From Apis mellifera (lineage: Eukaryota > Arthropoda > Insecta > Hymenoptera > Apidae), in contig NC_037641.1 in NCBI RefSeq assembly GCF_003254395.2, positions 8,170,001 through 8,234,000 of the forward strand: a stretch of DNA of 64,000 nucleotides. The letters run 5' to 3'. Shown piece after piece: positions 1 through 14,197 of this stretch; position 1 is the first letter of the stretch, and every line of letters begins with the position of its first letter. The notes under the pieces are model-generated. The model did not search any database, was not told the origin of the DNA, and saw only the letters and a list, made by a program, of their open reading frames with translations. The translations under genes and the position numbers were made by a program.

Positions 1-1189
1 CCCCATAACCCCCCCCTCCTCTCCCCGCCCCGACCATGCCATTTCAGCCCTTTTCCGTCTCTCTCCCCTCTCCCCGCAGCCGCCGCTCTTTCTCTTCGAG
101 TCGACGATACGACGACGCGCGGTCGGCACGAAAGACGTTACGAGTGGGCTGCATCGACCACCACGCGAGAAAATTGCACGGTTGTGTTTTAAACGTTACG
201 GAACGGAGAGGGGGGAGGGGGGCACGGGTGTTGAAAAACGATCCGCGTCTTCGTACGATCCGAATCGTAACATGGAGAGACATTGGGAGACATGTTCGAG
301 AGACGAGAAAAGGGGATAGAAGGAAGGATAAGATGGAGAAAGAAAGATGTAACGAGAGAGATATCCTTTGTGGAACGATAGTTTGAATATTGGCTTGTAA
401 CCGATATGTCATTTTTAAAACTCGATTGAAATATAGCGTGAAGAAATACGAAATTCTTCGAAATTATTCGTTAAATCGCGGATATGTTTTTGATCATCGG
501 ATAATCTTCGCTAAGAATCTTCAAGTTCGTCGAAACCAGCGTAGAAATAACGTATCTTCCATCGATCGACGAATGAACTGGCCGAGCAAACCTATCGCGA
601 ACGATCCTCCAAGCGAGAGGACAAATAAACTATTCCTGGATAATAAATTTTTTCGAAACGAAATGAGCGAGAAAGGAAAAAGAGAAAGAAGAAAAGGAAT
701 AGAAAAATGCAAGAAAAAAGGAACAAAGGGAGCGCGACAGCTTGTTAGGAAAAATTGTGTTGCAGATGGATCAGCATCACGGCGGATCATTAACGGGCGT
801 TCATACATAAAGTTTGTTTTGGTGGAAGGCCGATGGAGCGGAGGCCGAAGGTGATGGAATCGACACGAAATGAGGGATAATGTGGATCAACCGCGGAGTT
901 CGGGGAAGGGACGTGTGTGTGCACGGTGCAAACCGGATATGTACACGTGCGTCGCTCCGCTTTCACGGAGGAGGGAAGGAGGGTTGCGGGGTGAAAGAGG
1001 GAGAGGGGGAGGCAGACATGGTAGAGGGGGAGGGAGGGGGAGAGAGAGAGAGTAAACAGAATTTGCATGGAAACAGTGTGCCAGTGGGTCGCGTCGAGCT
1101 GTGGGTATTTAACGCTCTTCTCTCTTCCCCTCTTCCCTTTTCCCAACCACCTACGCTCTACCCCCATCTTCAACCGGTCCCTCGTACAC

Positions 1190-1209
1190 CCTCTCTCTCT
1201 CTCTCTCTC
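1190..1209. repeat. CT dinucleotide microsatellite
   Basis: A CT run within a longer pyrimidine-rich tract (about 1115-1275). Confidence 0.9.
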
Positions 1210-3880
1210 CCTCCCTCCTCCTTTCACTCTCCTCGTCTCCCCATCTCTGTCCTTCTCCTCCAGTCGTTTCGTTTCTTTTCCCTCGCTCCCGTGTACCACT
1301 GGGAAACTGCTCTTTTTAAACAGTAGCATAATTCTTCCACGGCTGACGTGGTAAACGCATTACCACGGTCGCCGGCATTATGCATGTAAACGTGGCATTC
1401 ACGGGGATGAATGGACGCGTGTCCGACTCTCTCATCTCCCCCTCCCCTCCTCACGCTCTCCTTTCCTCCGATGAGCGCTCGTAACGTAACCCTCTCTCTC
1501 TTTTTTTTTTCTTTTTCCTTTAAGAGTGCGTTTCAACGCACCGCGAGGGGAGGAAAGTTGGGTGAAGGGGAATAAGGAAAGTTTACACAGGAGTATAGTT
1601 GCTGGGAATACGTTCCTCCCAATGGTGGGAGGAGGCGTGGGGGCGTGGAATTGAGACAAATCGACGACGTGTGCCGGAGATTTCCACGCAAGAGAAAGAG
1701 AGAAACGTTCCAAGTTTGCAACATTAATGCCGTTTAAAACATCGTCTTGCGAGCGACGGGGCACGGGTCGTGTTATATCCAAGTGGGGAGGACGAGGGAT
1801 GACACGCAATAGGCGGAGGCGTTTGCACAAGAGTGTAGTACTTTTCCAAATTTTTGAAAAAAAAGAACACGTGGAATTCGAGATCTTCGGAGGGTGTACG
1901 AATTTTCATAATTTCTCTCCCCTTGATTATTTACGATTTTGCAAGTGGATTGAAGAATGGATAATTAATTATGGACGATCGATGAATTGGTAAATTTATA
2001 AGAGGATGGTATATATTCGCAAATGGAAAAGAACACGAGCGAAAGGTGAAAAATCTCGCGAGGACGGATAAAGGGATTGGGCGAAATTACGTTGATAAAA
2101 GTAAGGGATGAACGGGACGGGGAAAGCTTTTGCAACGTAACAGCCGATTACAACGCCTAATAACCTTGCTACTTGACTGATATACACTACTTACTGCAGA
2201 GTGGAAAGTTGCGAGTTTGAAAGCTACTTTGACTATAGAGCGTGAGGGAAGGAGAGCAAGTGGCGCTAGGAGGAAGGGGTGTAACGAAGTTCCTTAACGA
2301 GGCTACCCATTTTGTCGACTTAACTTGATCGATAACTACGTGCCTACACCCTGCTTTTCAAGCACGAAGGCCGACACGTCGTCACGCGGATGCGAGCCGT
2401 GTATTCTCCTCTTCCGTTGCCGAACGACGGTCACGATAATCATTCATAAGGATGGCCAACCCCATACCGCTACTTTGATCGTAAGCTCGTTCGTTCGATT
2501 TCGTGATTTTAATCTCGTGTATGCAATTATGAATATTTACATATGATAATTGGCGTAGATAATTTGAATTAAGAAAATTTTAGTTCGTTGAATAAATAAA
2601 TATATTAATGTACGTATACAAATATCGCGAGTGACAAAGCGAATTTGAAAGTTTTCGCATTTCGAGGCTTTTTTTCGAGATGTGACAACTATACACTTTC
2701 GTTTCAGGGGAGCAAGAGTGTGGAAGAAGTGGCGGTTAAGAGTTAACATGAACTAGAAATGAAGCGATCAACTGCACGTGTAATTTCTGGATTTTAAACG
2801 AGCATTTTGTGGTGGAAATATCCCTGTGGTTAACACAGGGGAGAGAAATTTTTCGTTTCGAGGAGTTAATGAGCAATAATAAGTTATAAAGTGCGTTGTT
2901 GTTTACATTTAAATAGATTTATCAGAATCTTATCGGGGAATGTCGAGTACAAGATAGGAACAACGGGGGTTGTGAATAAATGGTTGAACAGCGTACATTA
3001 TCTTTAAAGGTATTAAAGTGCATGCAATCATTTACGGTGAGCGCATATCATTGCGTACACGCACCACGTCTAGCCTCGAGTCTAGACCTCTCTTTCCACT
3101 TTCCCGGCCAACCGTACCAGGTATTGTTAACGAGCAACGTCAAAAAGAAACAAGAAAAAAATTATGTGTAACATCAAAGCGGTCTTTTAATTCCTTCTTT
3201 TATTATTTTTTTATTTTTTTTTTCTTCTTTCTTTCTTCCTTTCCTTTTTTTTCTTCAAAGGAATCTACGCGGATGAACTTGGGCGGTTTTAAACTTGTGT
3301 ACGCGACACGTAATTACGCAAATGATTTGCCTTTCACAATGCAACATTGCCGCCCGTCGGGGAACAAATCTCACGTTATTGTTACCCGAATCGCTTAAAC
3401 TATCCTTCTATCCTGCGATCAATAATCAACCAATTAAGTTATAATTTATTTCGTATCACAACTTCAATATACTAGTTACGCGACGTAAATTTCTTTTTCG
3501 AACTAACCAACTAACCGCGTCGTAAAATTTAATTTAATCACGAATAACCGTCATTCGCGAGTGACGTAGTCCCATAGAATAAGTAAGACGGGAAAAAAAG
3601 TTAGAAACGTATCGTATCTCTATCCCGAGAGGCAGACGTACGTAAGTATACCCACGCGTGTACATACTTGGATACGTATATAGGGGAGGGAGGGGGAGAA
3701 AGAGAGAGAATCGTAGCGGCAGGAAATACCTGAACTTGGCGTGTTTCTCATGCTCGCACGAGAGGGTGTTGGTGCGTACACATCCATTCAGGCCGGATGC
3801 GTACACGCACTTAGCCTCGCCCTACTCCTCGCCCTCCCACCCCCGGTGGCACCATCCTGAAGAGCGTGTAGTCTCGACGG

Positions 3881-3928
3881 TAGTGGTGGTGGTGGTGGTG
3901 GTGGTGGTGGTGGTGGTGGTAGTGGTGG
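3881..3928. repeat. GTG trinucleotide microsatellite
   Basis: About 13 near-perfect GTG/GGT units are followed by an imperfect AGTGGTGG end. Read as codons it gives a run of valines, which is the source of a spurious open frame here. Confidence 0.95.
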
Positions 3929-5716
3929 CAGCGACGGCGGCGGACACATCAATAATTACCCATGGCAGCGAAGGGATGGCAAGACGCGAAGGGAGGGAGG
4001 CGAGGGGTGGATGAAGCTAGAGGGAATCGCGCGAGGGGTGGGAGGGGGTAGGATGGTGGAGGAAGAAGAGGAGGTGGAGGAGGAGGAAAGAGGAGTCTCG
4101 GGTCAACCGGGGTCAAGTCGCGCTACCAGACGCAACCCGCTCTCCCACCCACCCTCCTACCCTCCATCCCTCTCATCCAGACGACCCTGCCAACCCCCTG
4201 TCCTTCTCCTCCTCCTCATCCTCTTCCTTTTCCACGTCCTATCCAAACCTCTGCCCACTTCTACTACCTTCGCCTCCTTCCCTAGCCGCGGGGGGTGGCG
4301 GTGGTCACCCATCCGGCCAACCTTTCACGCACACACGCCGCGGTGCGTCCCCATCCTCCTCCTCCTCCACGCTCCCGCGACTTATCGCCCGCTTCCACCC
4401 CTCCCTCCTCCTTTTCGGCGGTGGTCAGCGCCGATTTATTTCGAGCCGATCGCTCGAATAAGTCGCTTAGTTATTGATTCACGCCGCGTGAACCGGTCCG
4501 TGGTTTCGATCGTGGTTTGCATTTAGGGGGAGCGTTTGGAGATCGGGGGTGAGAAGGTAAGAAGGAATCTCGATGCGGAGGAAACAGAGAGAATAAGCGA
4601 TGTAATAATCTGTAGCGATTTTCGGTGATGTTGTTTCTTCGAGGAAAAATTTGCTCGACGATTTTATTCGCGTATCTTTAATATACGAGGAGAAAAATAT
4701 AATTCTTCTTCTTTGCTCAACGTTATTTTGATCGTTACAATTACCCAAGTAATCGTATTTTCTCGGGAAACGGTTAACGGCATTAATTGTTTCCAAGACG
4801 TGGGGAGTGTCGCAGTTCGAAACGAGTTTTCCAACCGCTTTTGATTTTTATCGGATTCCTCGTTCCCTATTCACCCGTTCTTTATATCGCGGTTAACCCA
4901 CTCGCTACGACTTCTTACATGCGCACCTATGCATATATGACAAACGGCCGCCGATCCCATTTCGCCAGTTTTTTCCCGCATTACCCACGATATTTCATAC
5001 CGACTGTATTATCCTGCAAACAATATTTATCGTTTAAACGAGGTATATCGAGCGCGTAAAACAGATTTAATTATAAACGAATGGACGCGTTCGTTTCCTT
5101 TCCATAACCCTCGACACCGCGCACTATACACAGTCAAGCACACACTTTCCAACATTCTCAACTTCCCTCCTCAAACTTTGCCCAAACCCTATCGAGAATG
5201 TTTTCAATTTTCTTCGGGACACCGCATTTGTTTATATTCCTCCTCCTCGCCGACTTTTGTGCCCGGGTTTTACGAGGTCCGAATCTCCGTCCGTCTCCCG
5301 TCCGCGGGATGTGTTATCCCTCCCCTCCTCCCTTCCCTCCACAAAAGGGAAAAACCGGTGGGTTAGCTCGATCCCGAGGGTTTCGCGCACGCACCATGGA
5401 TACCACGCGGCCGCCGCCAAGCAAACCCGCAACTTTGCTCGCGCGGCACGTTGTCCGTAAACGGAATTTTCTTGAAGCTTTCGCGAAGCTCCGGGAAACG
5501 GACGCAACAACACGTATACACCGTGCCGAGTGCGGTTATATATACGGTTGCGCAAGCCAAGAAATAAAACGCGCCACGTTTCTCGCTTTTTATCGTTCGT
5601 CCACTATGGCCGTTCGAGCGTGTCCAGAATTCAGTCCCCGAATCGTAAGTCCTCGGCAAGTGTCGGGAATCGAGGATCGAGCGAGTCTACCCTTTCGCTC
5701 GAATTATTATCCCTTT

Positions 5717-5735
5717 TATATATATATATATATAT
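5717..5735. repeat. TA dinucleotide microsatellite
   Basis: A run of alternating T and A; similar shorter TA runs lie at about 5925-5947. Confidence 0.9.
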
Positions 5736-8339
5736 CTCACATTTTTCTTCGTGTCCTCTCGTGAACAATAATTTTTCAAGACAAATTATCTTTATATGCA
5801 TATCTTTATCATCAAACGATTCATTTTTCATATTACAAGATATATATACGAAATAAAATAAACAATTATTCTATACAGTATACGGTATGCGGTATTATCC
5901 CAATGTATACAAAAGTCGTCGAAATATATATATTTATATATATATACACACGAGTTAATCTTTCGTCGCGCCTTTGATACGCACAAAGCAAAACAAACAA
6001 TTATTCTACGCGATGTATATTTGGATATATACAAGAGTCGTCGTCAAATCGTGTCGAACCGTCGAACGCGTCTGTCGATATTATTTTCCACTCGTCTCGG
6101 GAGGATCGCAGTGCAGAGTCTCTGGTCAATTACTGTCCGTATCGTTTCGGTAGCGGTGGAGAGGGGATGGAGTGGGGGGTTAGCGGAAGAGAGAGATGAT
6201 ATAATTACAATAATTAATCCAGAGTGGCGGAGCCTTTGTCAGGCTGTCGCAAGAGGTCGAATTCTGTCGACAAACGCGGCTCATCCTCGGCCAGGCCCCA
6301 CGGCTTTCTCTCCTTCCGCCTGTCAACCCCTCCTTGGGGACACGGTGCACGCACGACGCCGAATATCCGTCTGGCTGGCCAACTTTACTACCCAGGAGCC
6401 GGGGGAGGAGGAAGAGGAGGAGGAGGTTGCGGCGAGGGTTTGAACAGGGAGGGAGGGACAAACCCCCGAACCGGAGTTCGTTCACACCGGCCCTGTCAGA
6501 CTCGTAGGGCTCGAACAGGGAACGATAATATTCGGGGATCGAGCGTAAAACTTTGCCCCGGGAAAAGAGGATAATTGGCCCCTCGGAAATTCTCCTTCGC
6601 CGACGATGTCTTTCGTGTCTTCGACATTCTCGTTATTGTCGTCATCCCTCCCTGGGATTATCGTTCTCTCTTTTTTTCTCCTTTTTCACGTTTGATTCTA
6701 ATAAGAATCGAGACGTTGATTGAACGAGAGAAAAATCTTTTGAGGTCGAGGTTGACAGATCGAGAACCTCTCGAAGAGTTTTCGTTCGATCCAATTTTGG
6801 ATGGAGAGAGATAAATTTGGATCGTATTATTTTTGGACACGTAACGTGATCGGGTTACGTTAAATTTTTGGATCTCTCGAGAATAATTCGAGAAATTGTT
6901 TTTTTATTTTTTTTTTTTTATTCACTCGAGGAATATTCTTGATCTTCTCGGTTAATTTTCGTTCTGTCATGCTTACGACGGAATATTTCCCTGAATGCTT
7001 AGACCTTCGCGGAATTCTTTCGCTTTATATCTGTCCCCGGATCTTTTATTAGTGCACAAGGTGTCGCTATCAGATTCTACACGAGGCGCATGCAAATCCC
7101 TTTCACACTATATTTTTAAAAGCGGCATGCGCGAAATAATGGTTTTGGCATTAATGCTTTGATGTTCATCAGGGGGTTGCGCCTTAATAAATCACCGTAT
7201 GCAACTGCCGATTTTGTACCAGTCACGCAGATTTTTGCCAATGCATTCATTTATCCACACGTAACACACAAAGTAATCTCGAAAACGTCAAATATCTTGT
7301 CGTTTTATGGAAAAATATGTTCTCGAAGTCGGCCTGATAATCTTTTTCTCGTTTCGCTTTGTTCGCATCGCTTTCGACATAATTTTCTTGGAAAATAGAA
7401 GAAGAAGAAATTAATTTACGAATTAATTTCTTTTTCTTTTAATTTTTAATACGACTTCAAAAATATTTTAATTCGACGCAATAAATATATCCCAGCTTAT
7501 CTCAATGAACTTTGAACAAAAAAAAAAGAAAAAATTGTTCACTCGTATCTCGAAAAAATATCTGCTTAAACTTAATGAATATTTCATTATAACATTATAT
7601 ATACCTTTGAAAGATCTTTGACTACTTTATACTTTTATTTTCCCCCGCTTTTATAATTTACAATCTATAATTTAAATACAAAAATTATATATAATTATAT
7701 ATAAAACGTCTCTCTTTTTTTAAATTATGATTACGAATTGCGTTTGCGTACAATCGAAACCAATTACTCATTTTCAGGAAAACGAGACGAGATTCCCTCA
7801 TCGTTCCTCAACGATCGATCCTACCCTTAAAAATTCTCTTCGTCGAAAATAATCTCTCTCTAAGAAAAAAAAAAAAAAAAAAAGAAACGACAAAATTATC
7901 TTCGATGCATCGCGAGAGATGAAGAAAGAAGAGAGGTGTATTTCCAAAAAGAGAGAAGAAGAAATTTCGAAGCGAAATTAATAATCACGCGGCTGCGCCT
8001 CCTTTGTAAGATCCTCTCTTAATCCAAACGGGCTCGTCTTCTTGGCCAAGAATTCGTTAATTTACGTCTTTGTCCGTTTGGCGAGAGAGGCGGCCGTAAT
8101 GCCTCGACAAGTGAAGCGTGAGGAGGAAGAAGCGAAGAAGAGAAGGAGATGAAGCAAAAGGGGTGGATTGCCGGTCGGTTTGGGAACACGGAACGGGGGT
8201 GGAGGTTGAAGGGATGGCGACGGGTCGTTGCCCGAAAACGCGGCTCTGTTATTGTCCCCCTACTCCCCTTTTCCGTTGCCCCTAACTCCGACTTCGATAC
8301 ACGCACACACCGACACACGCATACGCGGCCAAGAATCCC

Positions 8340-8392
8340 ACCCACACACACACGCGCGCGCACACACACACACCCCCCCCCCTCCCACCGGC
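8340..8392. repeat. Compound CA/CG microsatellite with poly-C
   Basis: CACACA, then CGCGCG, then CACACA, then ten Cs. It is surrounded by further ACGCACAC-type sequence at about 8298-8335. Confidence 0.95.
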
Positions 8393-10772
8393 ACACCAAG
8401 CTGGAACGAATTTATGCACGCACGCAACGCCGCGTATTCACGATCGCACACGCGAGAACAGACGTATGCACGTTTTGTCCGATGCAGTGACACGCACACG
8501 TAATATGCACACGCAGTGCTCGAGAGTCGTTTCGACGTTACCATTCGGTTGACAACGAATGGATGGAATACCTGGTTAAGGGTCCGTTCGATTATGCGCC
8601 CCGTTAAATCCGTCCTCTTCCGAATCTTCGCTCCGGATTGGCCACGATTGGTAAGGTGTTGTTATAATTGTAATACGATAGTTTTTTTTTTTTTTTTTTT
8701 GGTTCTCGTTGAAAATTTTGTAATATTTTGTGCATCTAGATTTCTTTTTTTTTTTCTTCGCTTTTAAGAGAGTTTTTAATATATTCAAGGGATCATACGT
8801 CGTGCGGAGAATTGTAGATATATATATATAGAACGAACGGAAGATTGAATTCGAATGGCGTGCATCTCACAAATAGGAATAGAATTCATTTGCTTCGATT
8901 CACTTAGCATCAATTCTCGCCGCGATATCAACATATCATTCCTAAATTAAATAGGAAAAAAAAAAACTAACCTCTAAAATATATTAACGAACAAGATTCG
9001 ACCGAATAAGTTCGCTTCCGCTCGAAGCTTTCGCTTGAGATTCGCTTCCGCCAAAGGGACAAGAAAATCCCGAAATCACGGATCCCCTCGAAATCCCATA
9101 AACTCCTGTAAACTCGAGAAAAAGAGAAAAAAGGAAAAAAAAAAGAAAGGCGATTCGTTGAGCAACATTTCCATCGTGGAGATAAGATAGGTGGCCGGGT
9201 CCGGGTTTTTGGAATAAGATTGAACGTGGCGTTGTTGGGAGGGGGTTAAAACGGCGAACAAAAGGGGACAGTGTTGGTCGCGATAAGGTAGACAAGACGC
9301 AACGGTCCGCGTGGCCGAGGGGGGAGGAGAGGTTGAAGTGGCGCGCTCGGGTTAGAACGGGGCGGACACGTGGATTTGTCGACGAGCGCAAACCACTGAC
9401 GGAGCGGAGTTACGAGTCGACGTCTCTCAGCCCGATGCAGTCGGTAATGCAGCACTTTGCATTGTTGGCGGGTAGCAAGCGGCAACGTTTACTACCGTCG
9501 ACGTGTCAATCCGTCCCGGGGTTTTACGAGCGCTGCGTAAATTCCACGGCCTTGCTACGGGCGTCGTAGTCGCGGACGACCAACATTGGCTCTCGTGCAT
9601 CGTCAACGACAACAAATGCATTAGACTTTATGGCGGCTGCCTCGTTAACTCTACCCATCCCGTCCCCTCCCAGCCCCGTCCCTCCGCCACCAGACTCTGA
9701 AAATGTCCAGACTTCAGCTAGACGTGCCTCCGCTCTCTTGCATCTGGATCCGATCGCGCGCATCCGTCGTTTTAGATTCCTCCCTAACTCGTATGTGTGT
9801 GTGTGCGTGTGTGGCTTTCCATCGCAGACGGAAAACCACCTTTTGGCCAGAAAGGGCAAAAGTACGTACAGTTGCCACCAAAAATGTCCGGGCAATGGTA
9901 TATTTTATTAGAGACAAAGATTGAGATTAATTTTTATTTCTTTCAACGAAAATAAATTTTTTTTTACTTTATAACGTAAATGGAACGTTATAGAGGTATT
10001 GTATTAATTTAAACGCGAGAGAAAAAATATATTTTAAATTACGTCGCACTTTTAAGAGCAAAGTAAATGCACGTATATATATACGAGTGTGAATATATTT
10101 AGATGAGAAATATAAAGTTTTCCTCGACTTCGACTCAGTTTGTTCCATCGTCTTGGATCTATCGTAACCAATTTTCGAGCGGATCAGCTGCTTTGCCGCG
10201 TGACGAGATTTCGGTTGACTTTAACCGACTTCGGGGGCCGACCGCGTGGAAACGCGTGCCACGATTTTAACGATACGAAGTCGCGCGCGTGTTAATCAAC
10301 GTCAATAAGGGATCGTGGCGCGGAGAGATTCACGGGCGGAGAACACTTTTGGAGAACGGCGCTCCAGGAGGAAATGTACGGTTATGTTTGGAAAGAGGGT
10401 AACGATGAGCGACGTTGATTTTATTAGTATCCTCGGAACGAGGATATCTTTCGATTGATTCGTTCCTCTGTTGATGAATCGATTAAATGCCTCGCAAGAA
10501 TTTTGGATTCATTGTACTACTAGGATTCGTCCCCGATTCCTGGTGAATATTTAACACGCAGAAGTTAGTTGGAATTGTCTCGTAAAGAAATTCAACGGGG
10601 ATTATCGTTCGTGTGTGTTCGAAATAGCGTCATTATTGGATTCAATGAAGTTAAAAGTAAGAAATAGATGGAAATTTTAGATTTATTTATCGGATGATTT
10701 TCTTTCACCGGTAACACAGATAAATTAAGTTTTCGATTAAAGTTTTGATGAGATTTAACGGTTCATTAATCA

Positions 10773-10873
10773 GACAACTTGTCGAATAATAATTTAGATA
10801 CACAATTTTCTTTTATGTATACACGATGTACAGAGATAAAAATTATGTATCTAAATTATCACGATAATTTGTC
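10773..10873. other. Long imperfect inverted repeat (hairpin or MITE-like)
   Basis: The left arm (10773-10809) and right arm (10839-10873) pair over about 35 bases. In the inner 20 pairs (around TAATTTAGATACACAATTTT on the left) there is one mismatch. On the minus strand that mismatch becomes a G-U pair. The outer part pairs at 9 of 11 positions after a 2-base bulge. The loop is 29 bases. The size suits either a microRNA-type precursor or a very small palindromic transposon relic. No known microRNA seed and no clear target duplication was recognised. Confidence 0.45.
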
Positions 10874-13800
10874 AACACAATTAAAATTATTGTCAGAACA
10901 GATATTAGCTTTTATTGATTTTTGCCGATCCCAAAATTGATGTGTCTTCCGCGAAATTCCATCGTTAAAATGTCAAAGGAATTGCACAGTTTCTAAAATA
11001 AGTAATTATGCTGTTCATATATTCACAAATTACCACGACAATTCAATATCTTAATTCGAGCATCGATTATATTTTTAGAAACCACTTATTTTATTCAACG
11101 TATTTTCCTTTCACATTAATAAACGAACGGCGATCCGTGATCTCAATTTGGAATCGACAGATTAGAATATAGAATATCTTCGTGACGAGTCGTTCATTAA
11201 AATTTTATTAAAATAAGAAATAGAGACGTGGAAAAGTGAATCGGGTTTGCCTATGCGTCTCGTTCGAGTCAAAAATGTACGGACAGCCGTGTTCACGAAG
11301 AGCAGGTGCATTATTATGCAAAAGATATCCGGTGTGACTACGAGATATCATCGCTTCGATCGTTATTACTTGTACGTGATACACGTGTTTGATGATCATG
11401 AATTATTATTACATAAACATAATTTTAAAAATGATATTAATTATCGGTAAAACATCCTTTAAAAACAAGACGTATATCTTCCCAGATTCCATTACAACGA
11501 ATCTTCACTCACGCGTTAACACACATTCCTACAATTCTACAAACATTCATTATCTTATCACTTATTAATCAAAACATTATTCTCCGTTTTTCAACGATTT
11601 CACTCTAGCTAGGTTAAACTCTAATTGGCACGTTTAAGGTTACGTACACGAAACGTAGAAAAACGATGGTGGCGCCACAGCCGATACCAGCGTCGGCCGG
11701 GTCGTAGGTGAAAAAAGTCGGAGGAAGGTTTCCGTCGCGTCCGGAAATTGTTCGACTCTCACAAAGTGGCGGAAGCCGGCGGAAAAACTCGGTGGGACGG
11801 GAGGCGGGCGCGGGGAGAACAAGCCTGTGATTAGGCGGGAAGAAAAATGCAGCTGACATTAATAGACCCTCTCTTTAAGGAGTCTCGAGGTAACCGTCTC
11901 GTCTCTTTACGTTTTTTCCTCGCCTTCCTGCCTCCTAACAAATGGCCGGCCGCCATTTCCCTCTCGATCGATAGATTATTGTCCCTCGGCTTCCCTTCTC
12001 AAAATCCTCGCCGTTCACTTATCACTTCCACTCCGGGCCCGGGAAAACGTTGAGAAATGATCGCGCGCCGTTGAATTATTGCGCGGTATCGGGTTCCCGC
12101 CGGAACTTTGTCCCGAAATTGTCTCCTTTTATTCCGCCAAGTTTTTCCAAGTTTTCCGATGGATTTGAGAAACGATCCAAAGGTTATATATGTACCTTGT
12201 TCCTTTTAAGTAAATTTATTTGTAAGAAAATTCAATCACGAAGGGAAATCGATCCCCGATTTTTCGTTAGAAAATTAACGTATAAACGAAACCAGATCGT
12301 GTATCTTCGATTTCTTGCGTATCACGTTTTCATGCAACTTGAAATACTTAATTGCAAGTGTTTTCTTCGCTCGTGCGGTTGATAACGGAAGGGAAAATTA
12401 GAGATGAGCGATATTCAGGGTTGAGGTTATCCTAGCCTACCAGTTAGGTTACGATTCCTCGGCGTTATGGCTCGGGGTTGTCGACCCCGAGGTCTCATGG
12501 TATGCTTTTCTCCAAGTTCATCGAGTTGGCTCGACTTGTTTACAGTCTTCCAGGCATCGCACGCAAATTACAGTCAATTAGAGACTCACTCCCTCTCCTC
12601 ATATTCTCCCCATCATAAGTCCTTATACATCGAGCCTCGAATATCGTGTATCGCGCGTTTTTTTACGACTGATGTGTAGATTATCGATGATCGCCAAGGG
12701 CGTGTATCGATATATTGGACGGATCATAAATTAACCTGTAGGCGGTTGTAACATTTATGATGCCCTATAAAATATCGCGAGTTGTGAAAAATAAAAATAG
12801 AATCCTTGTCTCGAGAGCAGAGAGAGAAAGAATATTTGAAAAAATATTATTTAAACTACCAATTTATTTAAAAATCATTTCATTTATTACCTGTTGATAA
12901 CGCTATTTACACGGCGATAAAGAAATAATAACGCGTGGATGTAATAAGTAAATTGATTCTGAAAACAGTGTTGTACACTTGATCGATGAATTTGATGGAA
13001 TATCGACCGTTCAACAGTTATATTATATTCCCTTCGTGTGAACGAATGAGCAAACAGGAAGAATTCGATTCGCCTTCTAGCGTTACATTTTACTTACTTA
13101 CACTTGTACATTGCATAAATAATCAAACGAGGATCGTGTTCAAAGCGTTATATCATCGTACGTTGCGTTTCCCGCATACTTTACTTACAGTCATCATCTC
13201 AACCCTTCCCTTACGTTTCGCTCTTACCCCGAACGAAACAGTAATAACTCGCAGCGATTCGCACAATTTCTCGAAACGAAACGAAACGAAATTTTCATCA
13301 ACGTAAAAGATATCCGACGAATACTCGCGTTTCTCGTTTCATATCTGGGCAGAAAATCGGGGCAAATCAGACGTTTATTCATTCCTCCAAGGCCCCATTC
13401 CCATCCAGCTTACATTACTCTTACGCTACACTGTAAAAGTGTACAGCACACACGCGGCTGTCGCATCGACATCGAAATATTACAGATCCGTATCTGATCG
13501 CGCTGCACGCTTCCTTCGGATTAAAAATACCCGTTGCAGAAATTACGTTGTCAATTAAACGAGCCGTGGTATCTTTCGATATCGGAGGAAGGGAAACAAG
13601 AAGAGGAAGAAAGAAAGAAAGAAGGAAGAATAAGAAAAAAACGAGGCAACCTTTTCTCTGGCCCGCTCACTGGATGGACACACGAATATACCTGAGGGCT
13701 GCGTAGCGAGCACATATTTGCACGGAGCAACTCACGTCCGTGTATTTCTTCGCAACCAACCACGTACCTACTACGTAGCTGTACTTACGTACAACGTGTG

Positions 13801-14154
13801 AGATAAGATAGCCTGTGGTACCAGCGCTCGTTGAGGGGGTGGAAGGAGGGAGGCTATATAATTGCAGAGGGCAAATGGAGAGAGAAATACACACGGGGTA
13901 CGCGTGTGTATCCTACACGCTTGTATCCTACCACCACCACCACGTGTGTACGCGCGGGGAGGGGAGGGATTGGGTGTCCAGGTGTGGGTGCGCGTGTACA
14001 TGTGTTTGCGAGGGCGAAAGAAAGATGCGCTCGAGATGTTCTCGCCAGGTCAGCGCGGGGTCACGCTTGGAATCCAGAGCAAACTATCCCCTCCTTCGTT
14101 TTCCCTCCCATTCCCTCCTTTCCTCTAAGTTCCTCTTGTTTGACCGCTTGCTTG

Positions 14155-14197
14155 CCTACCTACCTACCTACCTACCTACCTTCCTATCCACCTACCT
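14155..14197. repeat. CCTA tetranucleotide repeat
   Basis: CTAC units run perfectly to about 14180 and then degenerate. CTT/CCT trinucleotide tracts follow to about 14265. Confidence 0.9.

Larger units (their letters stand above)
1..10772. other. No gene recognised; repeat-rich intergenic or intronic DNA
   Basis: GC-rich, pyrimidine/purine-biased blocks (about 880-1470, 3800-4480, 6220-6560, 8080-8520, 9200-9720) alternate with AT-rich stretches. Open frames up to about 190 codons exist on both strands, but they overlap each other, derive from biased tracts and show no recognised domain or consistent splice structure. No tRNA or rRNA was recognised. Confidence 0.5.

Noticed and set aside
2822..2840. 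7-bp inverted repeat CCCTGTG / CACAGGG around GTTAA
   Set aside because: Short arms, no neighbouring gene; chance level.
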